Shown: positions 37,001 through 50,625, counted from the first letter of the stretch. The stretch is DNA of 64,000 nucleotides from Echinometra lucunter (GCA_029962745.1 CM057157.1:9273720-9337719), one strand, 5' to 3'. Numbers and translations: made by a program. Notes: generated by a model from the sequence alone, not told the origin.

Positions 37001-37803
37001 TTTAATCATGGTACAAAATTCACTATCATGTTTCAAATATGATGTATTTAACTTCCAATAACCCTTGCCTCTCGGAATTTCATCCAGTACAAGATTTAAA
37101 TTCACCATACAGTGGTCTGAGCATATACCAGTTACAATATTAGAATCTTTCACACAAGTCAACAAATCACTGGACACAAAAATATAGTCCAATCTAGAGG
37201 AAACTAATGGACTTCTCTGGTGCCGTGTGAAAACCTTATCTCGACTGTGGTCTCTTCTCCATACATCAACGAGGCTTAATTCCTCGACATACATGTTAAA
37301 ACAACTTTTAGCCTGAATATTATGGTGAACAGGACAGGAGCCCTCATAGTCCAAGGGGCCTACTGTGATATTCAAGTCACCTGCTAATACAATCCTTGAG
37401 TTACCTACATCATCTACTTTGCAAACATATTGACAAAAAACTCTGGTAAATCCTTGTTTGGACCATATACATTGACCAATATGAGATCCATATCTTTTAC
37501 ACTCATATGAAGGATAAGAAACCTTCCTTCCGGGTCAGAATATGATGATAATAAAGATATTCTCAAAGAAGACTTAAATAAAATAGCTACTCCTCTGCTA
37601 TTTGTTGTGTAACTACTGAACATAGCCTGCCCACCCCATTGGGGGCGCCATAACATTTCATCACTTTTACTTGAGTGTGTTTCCTGAAGAAAAATTATAT
37701 CATATTTGGATTCTCGTAAAAAATTAAATACTTTTTTCCTCTTAAAACCATCTTGAAGGCCTCTACAATTAAAAGTGTTAAGGCGTAATGACATTAAAAG
37801 CAA
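34010..37803 (-). pseudogene. Tx1/L1-like ORF2 (endonuclease + reverse transcriptase), frameshifted
   Basis: Endonuclease: LNTFNCRGLQ, FLQETHSS, VNVYGPN, DLNITV, SRLDYIF and SDHCMV. Reverse transcriptase: GKDKSPGLDGLPCEFYL, NYRPISLLNVDYKLLAK, QQGFMKGRFI, LLDFEKAFDRIEH, IFQGCPISPLLF, catalytic SLFADDT. C-terminal Cys cluster CYFCSEEPETLDHLFCNC at ~34370. The frame shifts near 37440 (T run), 36780, 36380 (A-rich) and 34480. It would nick DNA and reverse-transcribe element RNA in the nucleus. Several lesions sit in homopolymers, so sequencing error is possible for some. Confidence 0.92.
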
Positions 37804-38546
37804 GCATACACTGAAACTCTTGATAAACCTTCACATCAAAGTCTTGAAGCAAAAAAACCCTACTACATTGGAAGACCACACTCCACAACAAGCATACACA
37901 CACACACAAACACGCAAACTCATTCCTACAATTCTTCATAGACAGCGAATTTCCTAGTAAACACAATGGGCATCATCTATATTTAACTATCTAATATGTA
38001 AGCCAAAGTTGATTATTTAAAAAGGTAAAGGATCCACAGAAAATGACTCACTGTGGAGATTACTATTAAATTAAAAAGTAAGTATACATTCTTTACTTTA
38101 CAAAATTGTTTCTACCCGAAACAGATCATAACTACTACATGTAAGTTATAGTCATATTGAAATAATTATACATATTTACAAAAACAAAGAACAAAAAAAA
38201 AATCCTCTAAACTGCATTCTTAAAACTTTGCTAAAAAAAGAAAATTGCAGATACAGCAAAGGGCACATAGATAACATTTTAATACAGTGTTTTAAAAGTA
38301 CATGTACAAAAAACATCATAGCTGAGTGTTCATTAATGACTGAAAACGAGAAAAAACAAAGGCAAAGGTAGGATTATAATAACCCTTGATTAGGTTGATG
38401 CATGCACAAAAGTAAAGGTGTGCCAATAGTTCAAATGGATCAAGCACTAAACATCAATTCAGTTAATAATAAAAATAAGCTCTAAAAGCCTGTAAACTAC
38501 AATACAAGTATAGTAGGTCAAATAGCGAAAAAGGCTAAAGTTAAAG

Positions 38547-39445
38547 TTAAGCATCTCTAGTAACACCAGTAACACTATCACGGATCCGTATGATGGCAGG
38601 GTAAACCATGAAGGCATTTTTCCCTTCTTTCTTCAGTTTGATCAACTGTGGTAGTTTCTCTTTTCTCATCAACTGCACTCTACGGCTATAGTCATCGGAG
38701 ACAAACAGTCTTTCCTCATGACCGTTCTTCTTCTTGTCTTTACTCTTGAAGAACTCAATCAGGGACTTGCGAGCTTTTTCCTTATGCAGGTAGGTGCTAA
38801 ATCCGACATGAATCGGACGAGGGCGGGGATTCTCCTCCCTGGATAACCTGCCACTCCTATGTGCTCTTTGAATGGCCTCCTTGATTTCAGGACAACCGGC
38901 ATCCTTCAGCAGGTTGCACACGAATTTTACACAATCACCCCCTTCAGACTTCTCTGGAACATTGAACACCACGATGTTATTACGCCTGCTCCTATTCTCG
39001 ATGTCATCAACTTTTCATCAGCTTTTTTCAGGGCGACAGACAACCGGCTCACTTCATCCTTCAGATTGGCAATATCCAGCTCCATATTCTCATGCTTCTC
39101 TCGGCACTCCGCATACAGGAAATCTAAACGGCTTTCTAGCCGGGCCTCAAATGCACGAAACCAGGCCGGTGCTTGCTGGCTACCATCCGGATCAAGATGC
39201 GCTGCGCCCATGACACTTCTAGCCAGTGTCGCGTTCGGGGCAGCTCCGCTCGGGCTCTCAGTAGCGTGTCGATCAGACATAGCGGCGGTTGCATGCAGCG
39301 ACAAATTTTCAGATGAATTGCTAAAATTGTTGCTTACCGCTAAGTTTGTGGCTTGAGAAACTCCCTGAGTGATCACCTTGGGTTTTTTCTTCTGCGGAGT
39401 GGACCCAGAGTTGAATCCAGGACTAGGCTTAGACTTTTTCGGCAT
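38547..39445 (-). pseudogene. Tx1/L1-like ORF1 RNA-binding protein, one frameshift
   Basis: Starts MPKKSKPSPGFNSGS. It has a low-complexity N terminus, a helical coiled-coil stretch (ELDIANLKDEVSRLSVALKK), then after a single frameshift near 39007 an RRM-like part (NIVVFNVPEKSEG, AHRSGR, IHVGFSTYLHKEKAR) and the L1 C-terminal domain (DDYSRRVQLMRKEKLPQL). Known role in L1-type elements: trimeric RNA-binding chaperone of the retrotransposition particle. Confidence 0.87.
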
Positions 39446-39519
39446 TTTTATCCCAGGTGTTTACTGACGAACTCTACACGTACGGCGCCATCTTGAAACC
39501 TCCACTACATGAATATTTT

Positions 39520-42500
39520 GTTTTACAGTACAAAGGCATAATGTTGATTACAAGACCATATTGAGAAAAGAATAGAAACAAAAATCATGAAATTGAAAAG
39601 TTAAATACGGATAACAAACGAGGAAATAGTGTTCTATATTATTATGAAACAGAAACCAAACAAAATTTATGATGCCTTCAGAATTCCCCTCTTATGTTTA
39701 TGACCAATGACAAAGATACTTTGAGAACTTTGTTGTTGTTGTTGTTTACAGCTAGTACGTATAAAATACCCCCAGAAGAAACAATAACAACTTCACCAGC
39801 AGGCAATCGAGGGATTAACGGTCAAAGAGTTTGAAGAATTTGAGGATAATATGAGACTACACAATTATCATTGGGGCTTTTACAGTTCGATTCCGTAAAC
39901 ATGGTAAACGCCCTTAACTTAAAAAAAATCACATTTAAATAACCTCTCGATGAAAATCGTTTTAATTCACAGAGTTCATGAAAAATCCATAGAACTTGCT
40001 TAAGGGCTTTATTTGGGCACTTTTTCTGCTCCATGAAAAACTGTGAGGGCTTTAACGAGGCTAACGTCGAATCGCGACTTCTCGCAGCTAAGAACAGTGG
40101 AAATGCTCTGCAGATCAAATAATTCCTACAAAATACACCGAAGCGTCCAAGTTTCAGCATAGTGGTCAAATATGAAGGAATATGACTTCCAAAAGTTATT
40201 TCAGCTGTAAACATATACAGCCGACAATTACTCATTTTTATATGAATATTTTTCATCAGCTGCCATTACATCATTTTACATCATACGCCTGTCCGCCATG
40301 CACCGCGAGCGGATGAATTACTCGTGTGTGCCCTATACGTCGACTAGTCTACTTCACTTCCCCCTTCATGTTAACTGAGAGCATATTTTAACTCGCAATA
40401 TGTCTCCATAGAAGAAACCTTTGTATTTAAATTTCATATTTTGAATATAGCGTCGTGACATTGCATGCATCCCTATGCATCCCCATACAGAGCAAAATGC
40501 ATTATACTTTAAGCCGGTATTGAGAGGGTTAAGGGGAACATTCATCAAACATAAATTGAAACTAAAAACTGAGTTAGTATGTTCAGGGCCCCGTAACACA
40601 AAGATTTGCAATCAATCGCAAAGTTGTAACAGCCAATCAAGACCATTGTTTCATGCGCATCTCGTTCAAAAAGGTGACCCTGGACCAATCAGAATGGTTG
40701 TTTTAAATCTGCGATTGATCGCAAACCTTTGTGTCACGGGCCCCTGGAATCAGATATGAAACCACCGTGATCACGGTAAGAGAGCGTGAACTCGATCCAT
40801 TCAAATCTCTACTCGCAGGTCAATCTCTAAATTTAAATCGCAAATATTAGTCAAGCAAACATAATACCTTGTAAAACGCTTTGAGATGTCGAATTTATAT
40901 TGACAATTTAGCCTCCTTGCAGAAGCCCGTAAACAGTCGTTAAATTCACCGCTGGGCTCTTATTGCCAAAGTCGACTCTTTAAAAGTTGAGATACAAAAC
41001 AGGCATGTTTGAAGGTCCTCTTCACTAATAAAGATATTAGGAATTAATGCATACATGATTGAATATAAGGCAAATTTTCTGACATTTTTTAGCAAAAGTG
41101 AAAGGTAGTGGTTGAATTAACTTTTGAAAGTAGTACTGTAGCCACGGGAACATCGTGGCAGGTGTCCAATCCCATTAGACCAGCTAACTATCGTGATCAA
41201 GATCATCTAGTCGACGGAACACTATACTAAACTCTAGCCCCTTAACCAAAACTAAAACACCGTCGCAACCAAAACATATTGAGTGAAGCCAGGGACAAAA
41301 GACAGGTCGCCTGAAAATGAAACATCCCAGTCAACTTCTCCCTAAATGCTTAGACCTTGTGGCAGATTAGCCTTGTGCTATTAGGCCTAAACAAGTTATC
41401 CAGTACTACTACTACTACAACTACCACTTCTATTACTTGCCTTGCTAAATTACGAGCATCCACCATGATGTACAACCAATGTCCCCCCCCCCCCAACCTG
41501 GACTACGCCCTGATTATATATATATATATAATAAAAATCAGCCCAATACACTGTGTTTTAACATTTAATGGTGACAATTAGAACCTTTAATCCCAATTGT
41601 TATCGGTATCAGTTTGATTGTGCCACGGGTTTTTATCTCGATTGCAATACCATTAACCTTTCTTGGTGAAGGAAGCAAATCACATACAGATTAATCGAGA
41701 TACGATTACGCATGTCGTGAAAGATAATACCCAATGTATTAAATGCACAAAGTATCAATCGAATGTAAAACAAATAGTAGCCTATAAAAATAAGATTTAT
41801 TTAAGTGTTAATCTGTTTGAAAGCTATAAACGTAATGGAATAATGATCATTAGCAAATAAATCGTCAGAATATTGTGACGCAGCAAAAAATCGGAAGCGT
41901 ATACACCCTGATGTACAACAACAGTATGATTTATCATAAATATTCTCAGGATCTTAGAAATGGGTATTTTGGTGGAATAATATATCATTAGATCCCGAAT
42001 TATCATTGAGTCTCTCTTCATAACTATGAAAAAGACATTACACTGTTCTTTTTTAATCATTTTAAAACCTTGAAAAATATGATCATAAAAGTTTTTTTCA
42101 TATAATCAAAGCAGTGAATAATGATGACACTGGTGTTTATAATGATGTTAATGATTAATATTTTATTTTTATATTATTATCGTTATTAGTTTGCAGACAA
42201 ATGCCGATGACTGCAGCTGTGACAACCACCTATTAATTTTTACAGGAAAAACAACGATCAAGTACAGTGAATATTAAGCCTTGATGATGATTCAGTATCG
42301 TGTAAATTGTGTTCAGGTGGCTTACAAACGCATTGTCATTTTGTTAGTTTGCTTGTTTTCATTTACCAGTAAATAATGTAATGTAATGGACAATATAACA
42401 AACCCAGAATATATTTAGTACAATTATTTTCATAATCATAAAAAAATGATAAGTTCACGAAGGCTACTGCGTTAACCTGCATCTTAAGGCAAGCAACGCA

Positions 42501-43389
42501 TGAAAAAGATAAATATTTGCTCATGGGTCGAGATGTTGACATGGTTTGGGATTGGTGGAGAGAGATCATGTGACATGTATTGTAAAACTACAATAAGGGG
42601 AAATACTGTGAAGAAAATAAATGGGAAAGGGAATGATCAAGATAAAGTGAGATGGAACGAAGGTGAGAAAGGGGGAGGGAGAGAGTGTGCTGACAAATAT
42701 TTGGATTACAAACTGATATATCGCACCGACGTGTATCAGGAGATCGAAGTTCGTATTCGAACAAACTTTCTTATTTTCTCAGGTTAACTTTGGATGATTT
42801 CGCACCATAATGATCGACGATGCTTGATGTAGCGATTTACATGCCTAAAATCTCCGCTTATCACAAAATATTCGGATTAGACTGATAGAGGCTTCGCGTG
42901 AAAGTTTGATTAAAAGAACAACAGCACATCTACACTTTGCATCTGTACTCTGTGATCTGTGATTTTCCATCATTTTTCAATCTGTTTACGGACCTACGGA
43001 CGACGGAGCTGCGTGGATACGCCAGTGAGCTAATCATGTAATATGTTGCATATTTTTTACATTTTTACATTTTTACGTGAAATCATGACCACGTTGCTCA
43101 ACGCTGTTAAGAATTCCAGCCCCACGGCCCCATTCTCTAGCGTTTGTGCTTGTAATCCAGGCTTGGATAGGTGAAAATATTCAACGAAAGAAAAGTCTTT
43201 TAAACTCTTGACGCATACCGGGGCGTTAAAGTCTCGGACTCATGTTGAAAACTGCCTTTGATTTCTGAAAAGAAATTATGAATATCCTCGTAGAATCTTC
43301 TGAAAGATTTTGACTTAAAAGCTTTCAGGATTTTCACAAGAAATATCTAAAATTATCAAAGATTTTATTTTTATATCATCTTAGTCAAG
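39520..43389. other. non-genic stretch before the SLC5-like gene
   Basis: Apart from the fold-back element at 40584-40746, nothing recognisable: an (ACT)n patch at 41404, a C run at 41483-41493, (TA)n at 41517-41530. A 144-codon minus-strand frame at 39822-40256 has no recognised domain or splice support. The bases just upstream of 43390 may be 5' UTR. Confidence 0.45.
40584..40746. mobile_element. fold-back MITE-like element with internal CCAAT
   Basis: Left arm CAGGGCCCCGTAACACAAAG pairs with right arm ending TTTGTGTCACGGGCCCCTG; arms ~37 bp, continuing through AATCAATCGCA / TGCGATTGATC. GCCAATCAAG and ACCAATCAGA lie inside. Same plan as 54364-54527 and 58343-58504. Confidence 0.65.
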
Positions 43390-43482
43390 ATGGGTAATTC
43401 TGTGACAAGCGGTAAACTCGAGACATGGGATGTCGTCATCATCGTTCTCAATTTCGTCGGCGTTTTCGCATTCGGCATTTGG
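43390..43482 (+). CDS. SLC5-like exon 1
   Basis: 31 codons: [20 protein letters not shown] and the rest of the first membrane segment to FAFGIW; donor TTTGG|GTAAGA, phase 0. Start ATG has AAG before it and G after. Confidence 0.88.
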
Positions 43483-46400
43483 GTAAGAATAGACAGTTAT
43501 ATCATAGTAGCTGATTTGTATGCTTTGGTTTGGTTGATCTTTAGTTGCATTTTAATACTTTGCATTCTGTCCGATTGCTTTCATTATAGAGTTTTGAAAA
43601 AAGTCGGAAAAACAGGGGGAAGTAATCATCGTACTAGGCCTAGTACATGTTGGAATTCAGATGAGGGGGAAACGAGAAAAGAAATAGGTAGAATCCCTCC
43701 CGCATGCACCCTCCCCTAATCGGTGGCATCGTAAATTCGCATTGCAGTCGCCGGTTGAGATAGATCCCCCCCCCCCCTCCTTATTCCAATGTATCTTCAC
43801 AGGCTAGACATATGCTGCGCCAATTAACTTTGACAATTCGAACTAAAAAATTAGTATATATTTTGTTATGTTTGGGCGGGGGCTAATGAACAATCAACAT
43901 TGTCAAAAAGAAAATCGAGAGAAATAAAAACCCATGTTTAACTGTTAGCTGGTGTAGTGCTTTTTGCACTCATAGAAGCAAGGGATCATATTTTGTAACA
44001 GATCATATTTTGTAACAGAATTCCAAGCCGAATTATAAGTAAGTGAGGCTATAGATATCATTCGGTCTTTTTCCAAAAGAACCTCAACAAATTTTTTTAC
44101 ACTTCCGAGATATTCGTGTTTGAAAGGGGCGTAGCTACACTTGCTGGTGAAACGACATATGCTCCGCCGACAACTGCTCCGAAAATTCCGACAAGTGCTC
44201 CGCGACAATTGCTCCGCGACAATTGCTCCGCGACAATTGCTCCTCCGACATTTGCTCCGCCGACATATGCTCCGTCGACATATGCTCCGCCGACATTTGC
44301 TCCGCCGACATTTGCTCCGCCGACATATGCTCCGCCGACATTTGCTCCGCCGACATATGCTCCGCCGAAATTTGCTCCGCCGACATATGCTCCGTCGACA
44401 TATGCTCCGCCGACATTTGCTCCGCCGACATTTGCTCCGCCGACAATTGCTCCGCCGACATATGCTCCGAAATGACCACATTTGCTCCGCCAACAATTAC
44501 TCCGACTAGATATTTGCTCCTCCGAATTATGCTCCTTCGAATTATTTCGACAATAATGTGACAACTGCCTCGGACAATTTTTATGTATATAATGACCTCT
44601 ATGACCTTTGAACCTTGAGACCCCAAAATCTAATCGGATCATTGTCCCTCCCATATGCATGTGTGAGCCAAGTTTAAAATTGATCCGTCAAACAGTTCCG
44701 TTATCGCGAGAAAGGAAAACGGGACGGACGGACGGACGGACGGACGGACAAACCTATAACATGATGCCTCCGGCATCTACCATAGGTGGGCGGAGGCATT
44801 CCTACTTTCCGTTCTCTTTAAAACACCTATGAGGGGCAAGTTTGTCATACCGCACTATTTTTATCTCAGTGCATACTACTTTGCAGTTTAGATCTGCTCT
44901 GATTTACTATGAATACTCTGATTACGTAGATTTATTTAGATTGATAATTACAAAAGCAAGCCCTAAAATTCATTAAATGGTGTCGATGGAGCAATACACG
45001 TATAGTCACCGGTTCAAGTGTCGTGGTTTCCGAATGTATTTCGGCGGAGAAATTGTCGGCGAGGCAATTGTCACAATCAGGATCAATTATCGCAGCAGAG
45101 TAGAACTATCATTAATTTATTGGTGAATATGATTAATTCGGAGGAACAAAATATGTCGGCGGAACAATTGTCGGGGGAGCAAATGTCGTCGTTTCCGAGC
45201 ATATATCGGCGGAGCAAATGTCGGCGGAGCAATTGTCGGCGGAGCAAATGTCGGCGGAGCATAAGTCGACGGAGCAAATGTCGGCGGAGCATATGTCGAC
45301 GGAGCAAATGTCGGCGGAGCAAATATCGGCGGAGCATATGTCGGCGGAGCAAATGTCGCGGAGCACTTGTCGGAATTTTCGGAGCAGTTGTCGGCGGAGC
45401 AAATGTCGGCGGAGCATATGTCATGGAACCCACTTGCTTTGCTTTAGGCTGGATACGCCATGTGTAAACATTGGTAAATCAGAAATATTCGTATGATTTT
45501 TGTGCTACAACAGAACATCGAGAAAACGCATTTTACCACAACTAAATCTTTACACCGCACATTATTTTGCCATAATCTCATGCAGATATATTTACATGAA
45601 TTGATATCGTGTTTAAACATACATAAACGCAGAGTTTAACTTGTCATGGTTACGTAACAGTAGGCCTACTGAGTAATAAACTATTCCATTACATTGATAA
45701 TCATATTGTAAAAGTATTTAATATTCTCATATGATGCTAAGCCAAGGGGGCTAAATCAATGACGTATCCAACAGAGGACGCAACCGGCGATTGCCCTAGA
45801 GTACCTACATAAAGAGAGTAGCGACATAGACGTCCTACTTCTTGGGAAACAAAATGGCGTTCAAATTCTTTCTATTTCGAACACCCGTTTGCTTATCGGA
45901 ATTGAATAGAAATGTTGCGTAACAGGGAAACAAAATGGCGTTCAAATCTTGGGTTGTCGCTACTCTCTTTATGTAGGTACTCTAGATTGCCCATTCCAGA
46001 CCCGCCCCCTACTTCTACAAGGCTGGACAAATATCAGTACCATTTAATGTGTTTGTTGATACATCGTTGAACATGGATGAAATGATTATAAAAATGGAAC
46101 AAGATTGATGTGAAACCTGAAAACCGCGTTTGCTAAATATCAATCAGTTAGTACATACTCTTCTGAAGCGCCCTTACTCTCCCTAGGCAAAGAACTAGAC
46201 ATTCAAAAGGCAGGCGTATTTGCTCCAAATCACTGATCATGACTCAGCAACACGCTTCAGACATCTAGAACAAACCTTTTCTAATAGCATGGTGCAAATT
46301 TACACCAAAAATTCTAGGTTTATTATATACATCATGATGTCATAAATATTTACTCTTTGACGTGCTGATATCAAGAACTCACAATTTACATGAATATCAT

Positions 46401-48894
46401 CGTTGCATGAGTTCAGAATAGTTAAACATCATGTAGAACTTCTAAAAGAATCAGCAACAAAATATAATGATTTGGCGATTGTGTAAAATATAGTCACGAG
46501 GAAACGAAATATGTATACGAAAAAGTAAGTGGTGAATGTTAGTTAAATATATCCATAATAAGGGGTATATTTCTTTGGTCTATTCAGCCATACAATACGT
46601 GTGTCTCCATTATTTCAAATTTCCATCTATCAGGTCTATTCATCATAATTTGTAGCCTATTTGGAAACCGTCATCCTGAACGCAATCCTAGCAAAACCCT
46701 CCCCTCCTCTCGCCCTCCCCTCGCCCCCTCATCCATTGTTCTCCTCTTTACATCGTCCTTCAGCAACCCCACCCCCCCCCTCCACCCGATCCCCTCCTTT
46801 TCAGTGTATTAATAGTAGCAGTCTCTAGATGTCCAGCATTCAAGCAGCTTTCCTGCTGCCGCTTGTGTCAAAGGCCCAGGCATATTTCAAAATTCAATAA
46901 AAGCAAAGTGAATATACAACAGACAGAAAACTACAATCAAGATTCCGAAAAGAGTCAATAATTCTCAAGTTTTTCTCCCTATCTTTATTTACAAAGTACG
47001 CCTCCTCGTTAGTAGGGTGGCTAAAAGAGAAGATATTATTGCGAAGTTTGATAAAGTCACATGGTCTTTCAAGCAGTTACTCTTCAAATTTGTTCAAAAT
47101 ATTTGTAAAGATTCGCTACGAAATCCAAACATGATTATAATGCAGAATAGGTTCAGGAAAAAAATCAGAGCAAGATTGATAATTTTTCAGAGGGAGAAAA
47201 ACACTTGAAAACCTACCTCACCGCATAGCATGGAACAGGCTTAATGTTCTTTATCATGAAAATTTATTTCAGCCGGAAAGTTCATACTAGTTTTCCTATC
47301 ATAATCTAATTTCTACAGACGGGTTGTCACTAGGATACTTCAGGGAGAGATGTTACAACATCACTCATGAAAAAAGACAGAAAAGTGCCTCATATAGATC
47401 TGCACATTTCCGGACTAGTCAAGACCTTACAGGAGCAAAATGACTTGCAAAAAAAAAACACACAAACAAACAAACACCAAAACAAAACAAAACAAAACTG
47501 ATATCGTTGTATTACACCAATCAAATATTTAATCTCAGTTGAACTGATGATTCGGTTTTTTTTTTTAAAGCAAGTATAACATTATGACATTCAAATTATA
47601 TCCTACAAGGAAAATGTTTTTTTATCATTCTTATTTCATTATCGTTTTCTGTAAAGCCCCTCTCCTAAATCATGTAAATCAACGATGAAAACGCACACCC
47701 GTTGAACGACGGTAACAAGGTAACAAGGGGTCAGCCCCCCCCCCCACACACACACACACACCTACTCCATAAAACGTTGCGCGGCCCATGGATAATAACC
47801 GATTTCATGGTTTGTTTTGCCCATGATTGAGTTTGTAGGTATTAATTGGATAACAGTACTCTTATGTTTGTCTGTCTGTCTGTTGCTGTTTTTTTTTTTT
47901 TTTCAATATGCTGAGAAATGTAAGTTTTCTTGCTTATTATGTTCAGAAGTCTTGAAATGCCAGTAAAGAGATATTTTACATGAACGCTTTGTACTTGGCT
48001 TAAATTCGTCTGAATCAGTTATAACAATTTTTTAGATGAAAGCGACGTCAGTCCCCCATATTCCCAAACCCTTAATTTATAAACGTTACATTATGGGTGC
48101 CATATCATCGCAAAACCATTTAAGACCCTATTATTCCTCATCAAGCATAAATTGGAAGGGAAAGAATTGATCTGGAACCTCACAATCGCTCTTACTATAC
48201 CCCTCGTGTTATGTTCCAAGGATGTTAGTTAATCTGTAAATGGCATCTCGGATTTCCAAATTTGGTAGACAATGGACTATAAAACAGAGCTGTTAACAGC
48301 AGATAGAAAACCATTTCACACAGAGGAATGTTTACTGATCTTGCTAATCTGTGTCTACCCATTATGTCTTCGGAAGGAAATAAAAACTGGTGAAAATTTA
48401 AAGATAATATAATGAGACTCGGACAATTATTATCATTGTTATCTAGATTTTATATTTAGCAATCTCCTAAAGCTACCCCAAGGTCCACGTTTACAATAGT
48501 TGATCAAACATTGTATAAAAACCAGGATGACGAAACAACAGTAGTAGAGCAAATTATAAATCATTTTGTGGGAACAAATATATATTCGGCACAACATATT
48601 AGCGACGAGTTAATAGTAAATGCGAAAGGTTCGTCGTGGTACAGCATAATGGAGATATCAACAGTTTTTTAATACGTTGGTAACAGTAAATAGCCCCATT
48701 CATTGAATACCGAAGAAAACTGCTGATTCATCACCCCCCCCCCCCCCCCCAACTTGTCGATTCGGCAGGAGCGAGTCAGTTGCCTCTTGTAAAAACATAT
48801 TGGAATCAACGTGTTATTCTGATTAGAAAAGTGCACCCCACCCCTCCTGAATATGGATCTTCGCCTCTGTTCCCCTAGATATACCTCTCTCGCT

Positions 48895-48935
<41 letters not shown>

Positions 48936-50562
48936 ATCCTCCAGTCAAGTAAGAGGTTACAATCGGGTTTCCACTGTTTGCTAAAATGTGGATATGTTGT
49001 TAAACATGTTGAAGAACAAATTACTATAGAATAATGTAATCTTTATCAAAAGCTTAATAATAAGAAATATATCAGTTGCGTTTTTTCTTGATGAAGATGA
49101 AGGTGACGACGGTGAAGATAAGTATGATGATAATAAATATTACAATAATAATGATGCTGATGATGATAATAATAGTAATGAAAACAACAATAATGATGAT
49201 AACAGTGATGATAATGATAACAGTAACAGTAATGATTACATATTCGTTCCCTTACACTGACAGATCTGGGGGAACGAGTTGTTTATTGATTTTACCTCTC
49301 TCTTACTTACAGGCATCATGTGGAAGTGGGAAAGAGAATACGAGTGGATATTTCTTGGCTGGTCGTCAGATGCCTTGGTATCTGGTAAGCTACACCTACT
49401 CATTGTAATTGTTACGTCTCGGTCCTCTGAAAATCGAATTTGATAGATTTTACTAGTAGCTAAAGGCCTGCCTTTAGGTATTCTTCCTTAAAGAGAACAA
49501 AGCGAGCCTCGAACAATGGTGAAGTTACAAAAGTGCCTGATTTCATGTAAATGTATTCATGGAGTGATATACACGGGGATCATAGTCGGCTGGTCAAGCA
49601 CTGTTATGTCTTTCTGTCAAGTTCAGTGATTATTTCACATTCCCTGATCCTTTGAAATGGCCCAGATATGATTTTGACAAGCTTCGCCCGTTTGCAGGGA
49701 ACGTTGATTTATCAACCCATCTCCTGTCTCTTATCTACAGGTGGGACTATCACTATGGATGACAAACATAGGAAGTCGATCCTTCATTGGGATAGCAGGC
49801 TCCGCCTCGGTGGGAGGCTATGGCGTGGCAATTTACGAATTTCAGGTATAAAGCGTGTAAAAAGAAAACCGTTATCCCTAAGAGAATCTTGACTTGTGGT
49901 AAAAGTGGGGAAAATAATGTCTTTTGGAAGAATATCAAAGTAGAAATTTATCAGTAAAAATTAACGCAAACCCAACTATCTAAATTGTTGTGTGTTCTTT
50001 TTTTTGTGTGTCACCTACTATTTATAACACTGCAGAAACTATTTGACCTAGACAACAGTTTTACGATACACTCTGATGTGCCATGTATATAGGCCAGTTG
50101 AGATTGAAAGTCATTTTTAAAACACATAAAAACGACGCTGTCAGAAATCGAGTTTGAAACAATTCACGCCAGTAGAGAAAGGGTCATTCATTTTACTCAT
50201 ACTAGCGTAATCTGTGGTTTTACATAAACATTTTCAACCCTAGAGACGTATTGTTACATACATATTTCGTTTATACGTTAAATCGTCTGTTTATATTTTT
50301 GTCCCATTCCATTTCAATTAATCATTGTTTGTATACAGGCGCTGAATTGTCTACTTCTGTTGGGCTTTATCTTCCTACCTATATATTTTGCATCAGAGGT
50401 ATGCTATATCTTGTTGATCCAAAGAATTTACAGCACTCTCTTTTCATCGAGGTATATAAGTCTTTTATGATCTACATGAATAATGTATTCTCGTGTAACT
50501 ATAAGGATGATTCATTGAGTGAAACCTGGGTACCTTTCAAATAATAATGATAATGATAATAA

Positions 50563-50625
<63 letters not shown>

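Larger units (their letters stand above)
33677..39503 (-). mobile_element. full-length Tx1/L1-like LINE
   Basis: ~5.83 kb on the minus strand, flanked by a perfect 16-bp repeat ACTACATGAATATTTT at 33661-33676 and 39504-39519. The 5' end starts GGAGGTTTCAAGATGGCGCC, the 3' end carries a short A tail (T run on +, up to 33685) after a CA-rich 3' UTR. Two ORFs: ORF1 39445-38547 and ORF2 37803-34010, separated by ~740 bp. The perfect TSD and complete ends indicate recent insertion. Confidence 0.92.

Noticed and set aside
39822..40256. 144-codon minus-strand frame
   Set aside because: No recognised motif, no splice context; length alone is not support.
44156..45420. CRISPR-like regular repeats
   Set aside because: Units are contiguous with no unique spacers, and the genome is eukaryotic.
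43945..45496. Several 90-187-residue open frames rich in RS, GGAN, PPT or ADICS repeats on both strands
   Set aside because: All are readings of the same 15-bp minisatellite in different frames; no splice sites, start context or non-repeat domain supports a protein.
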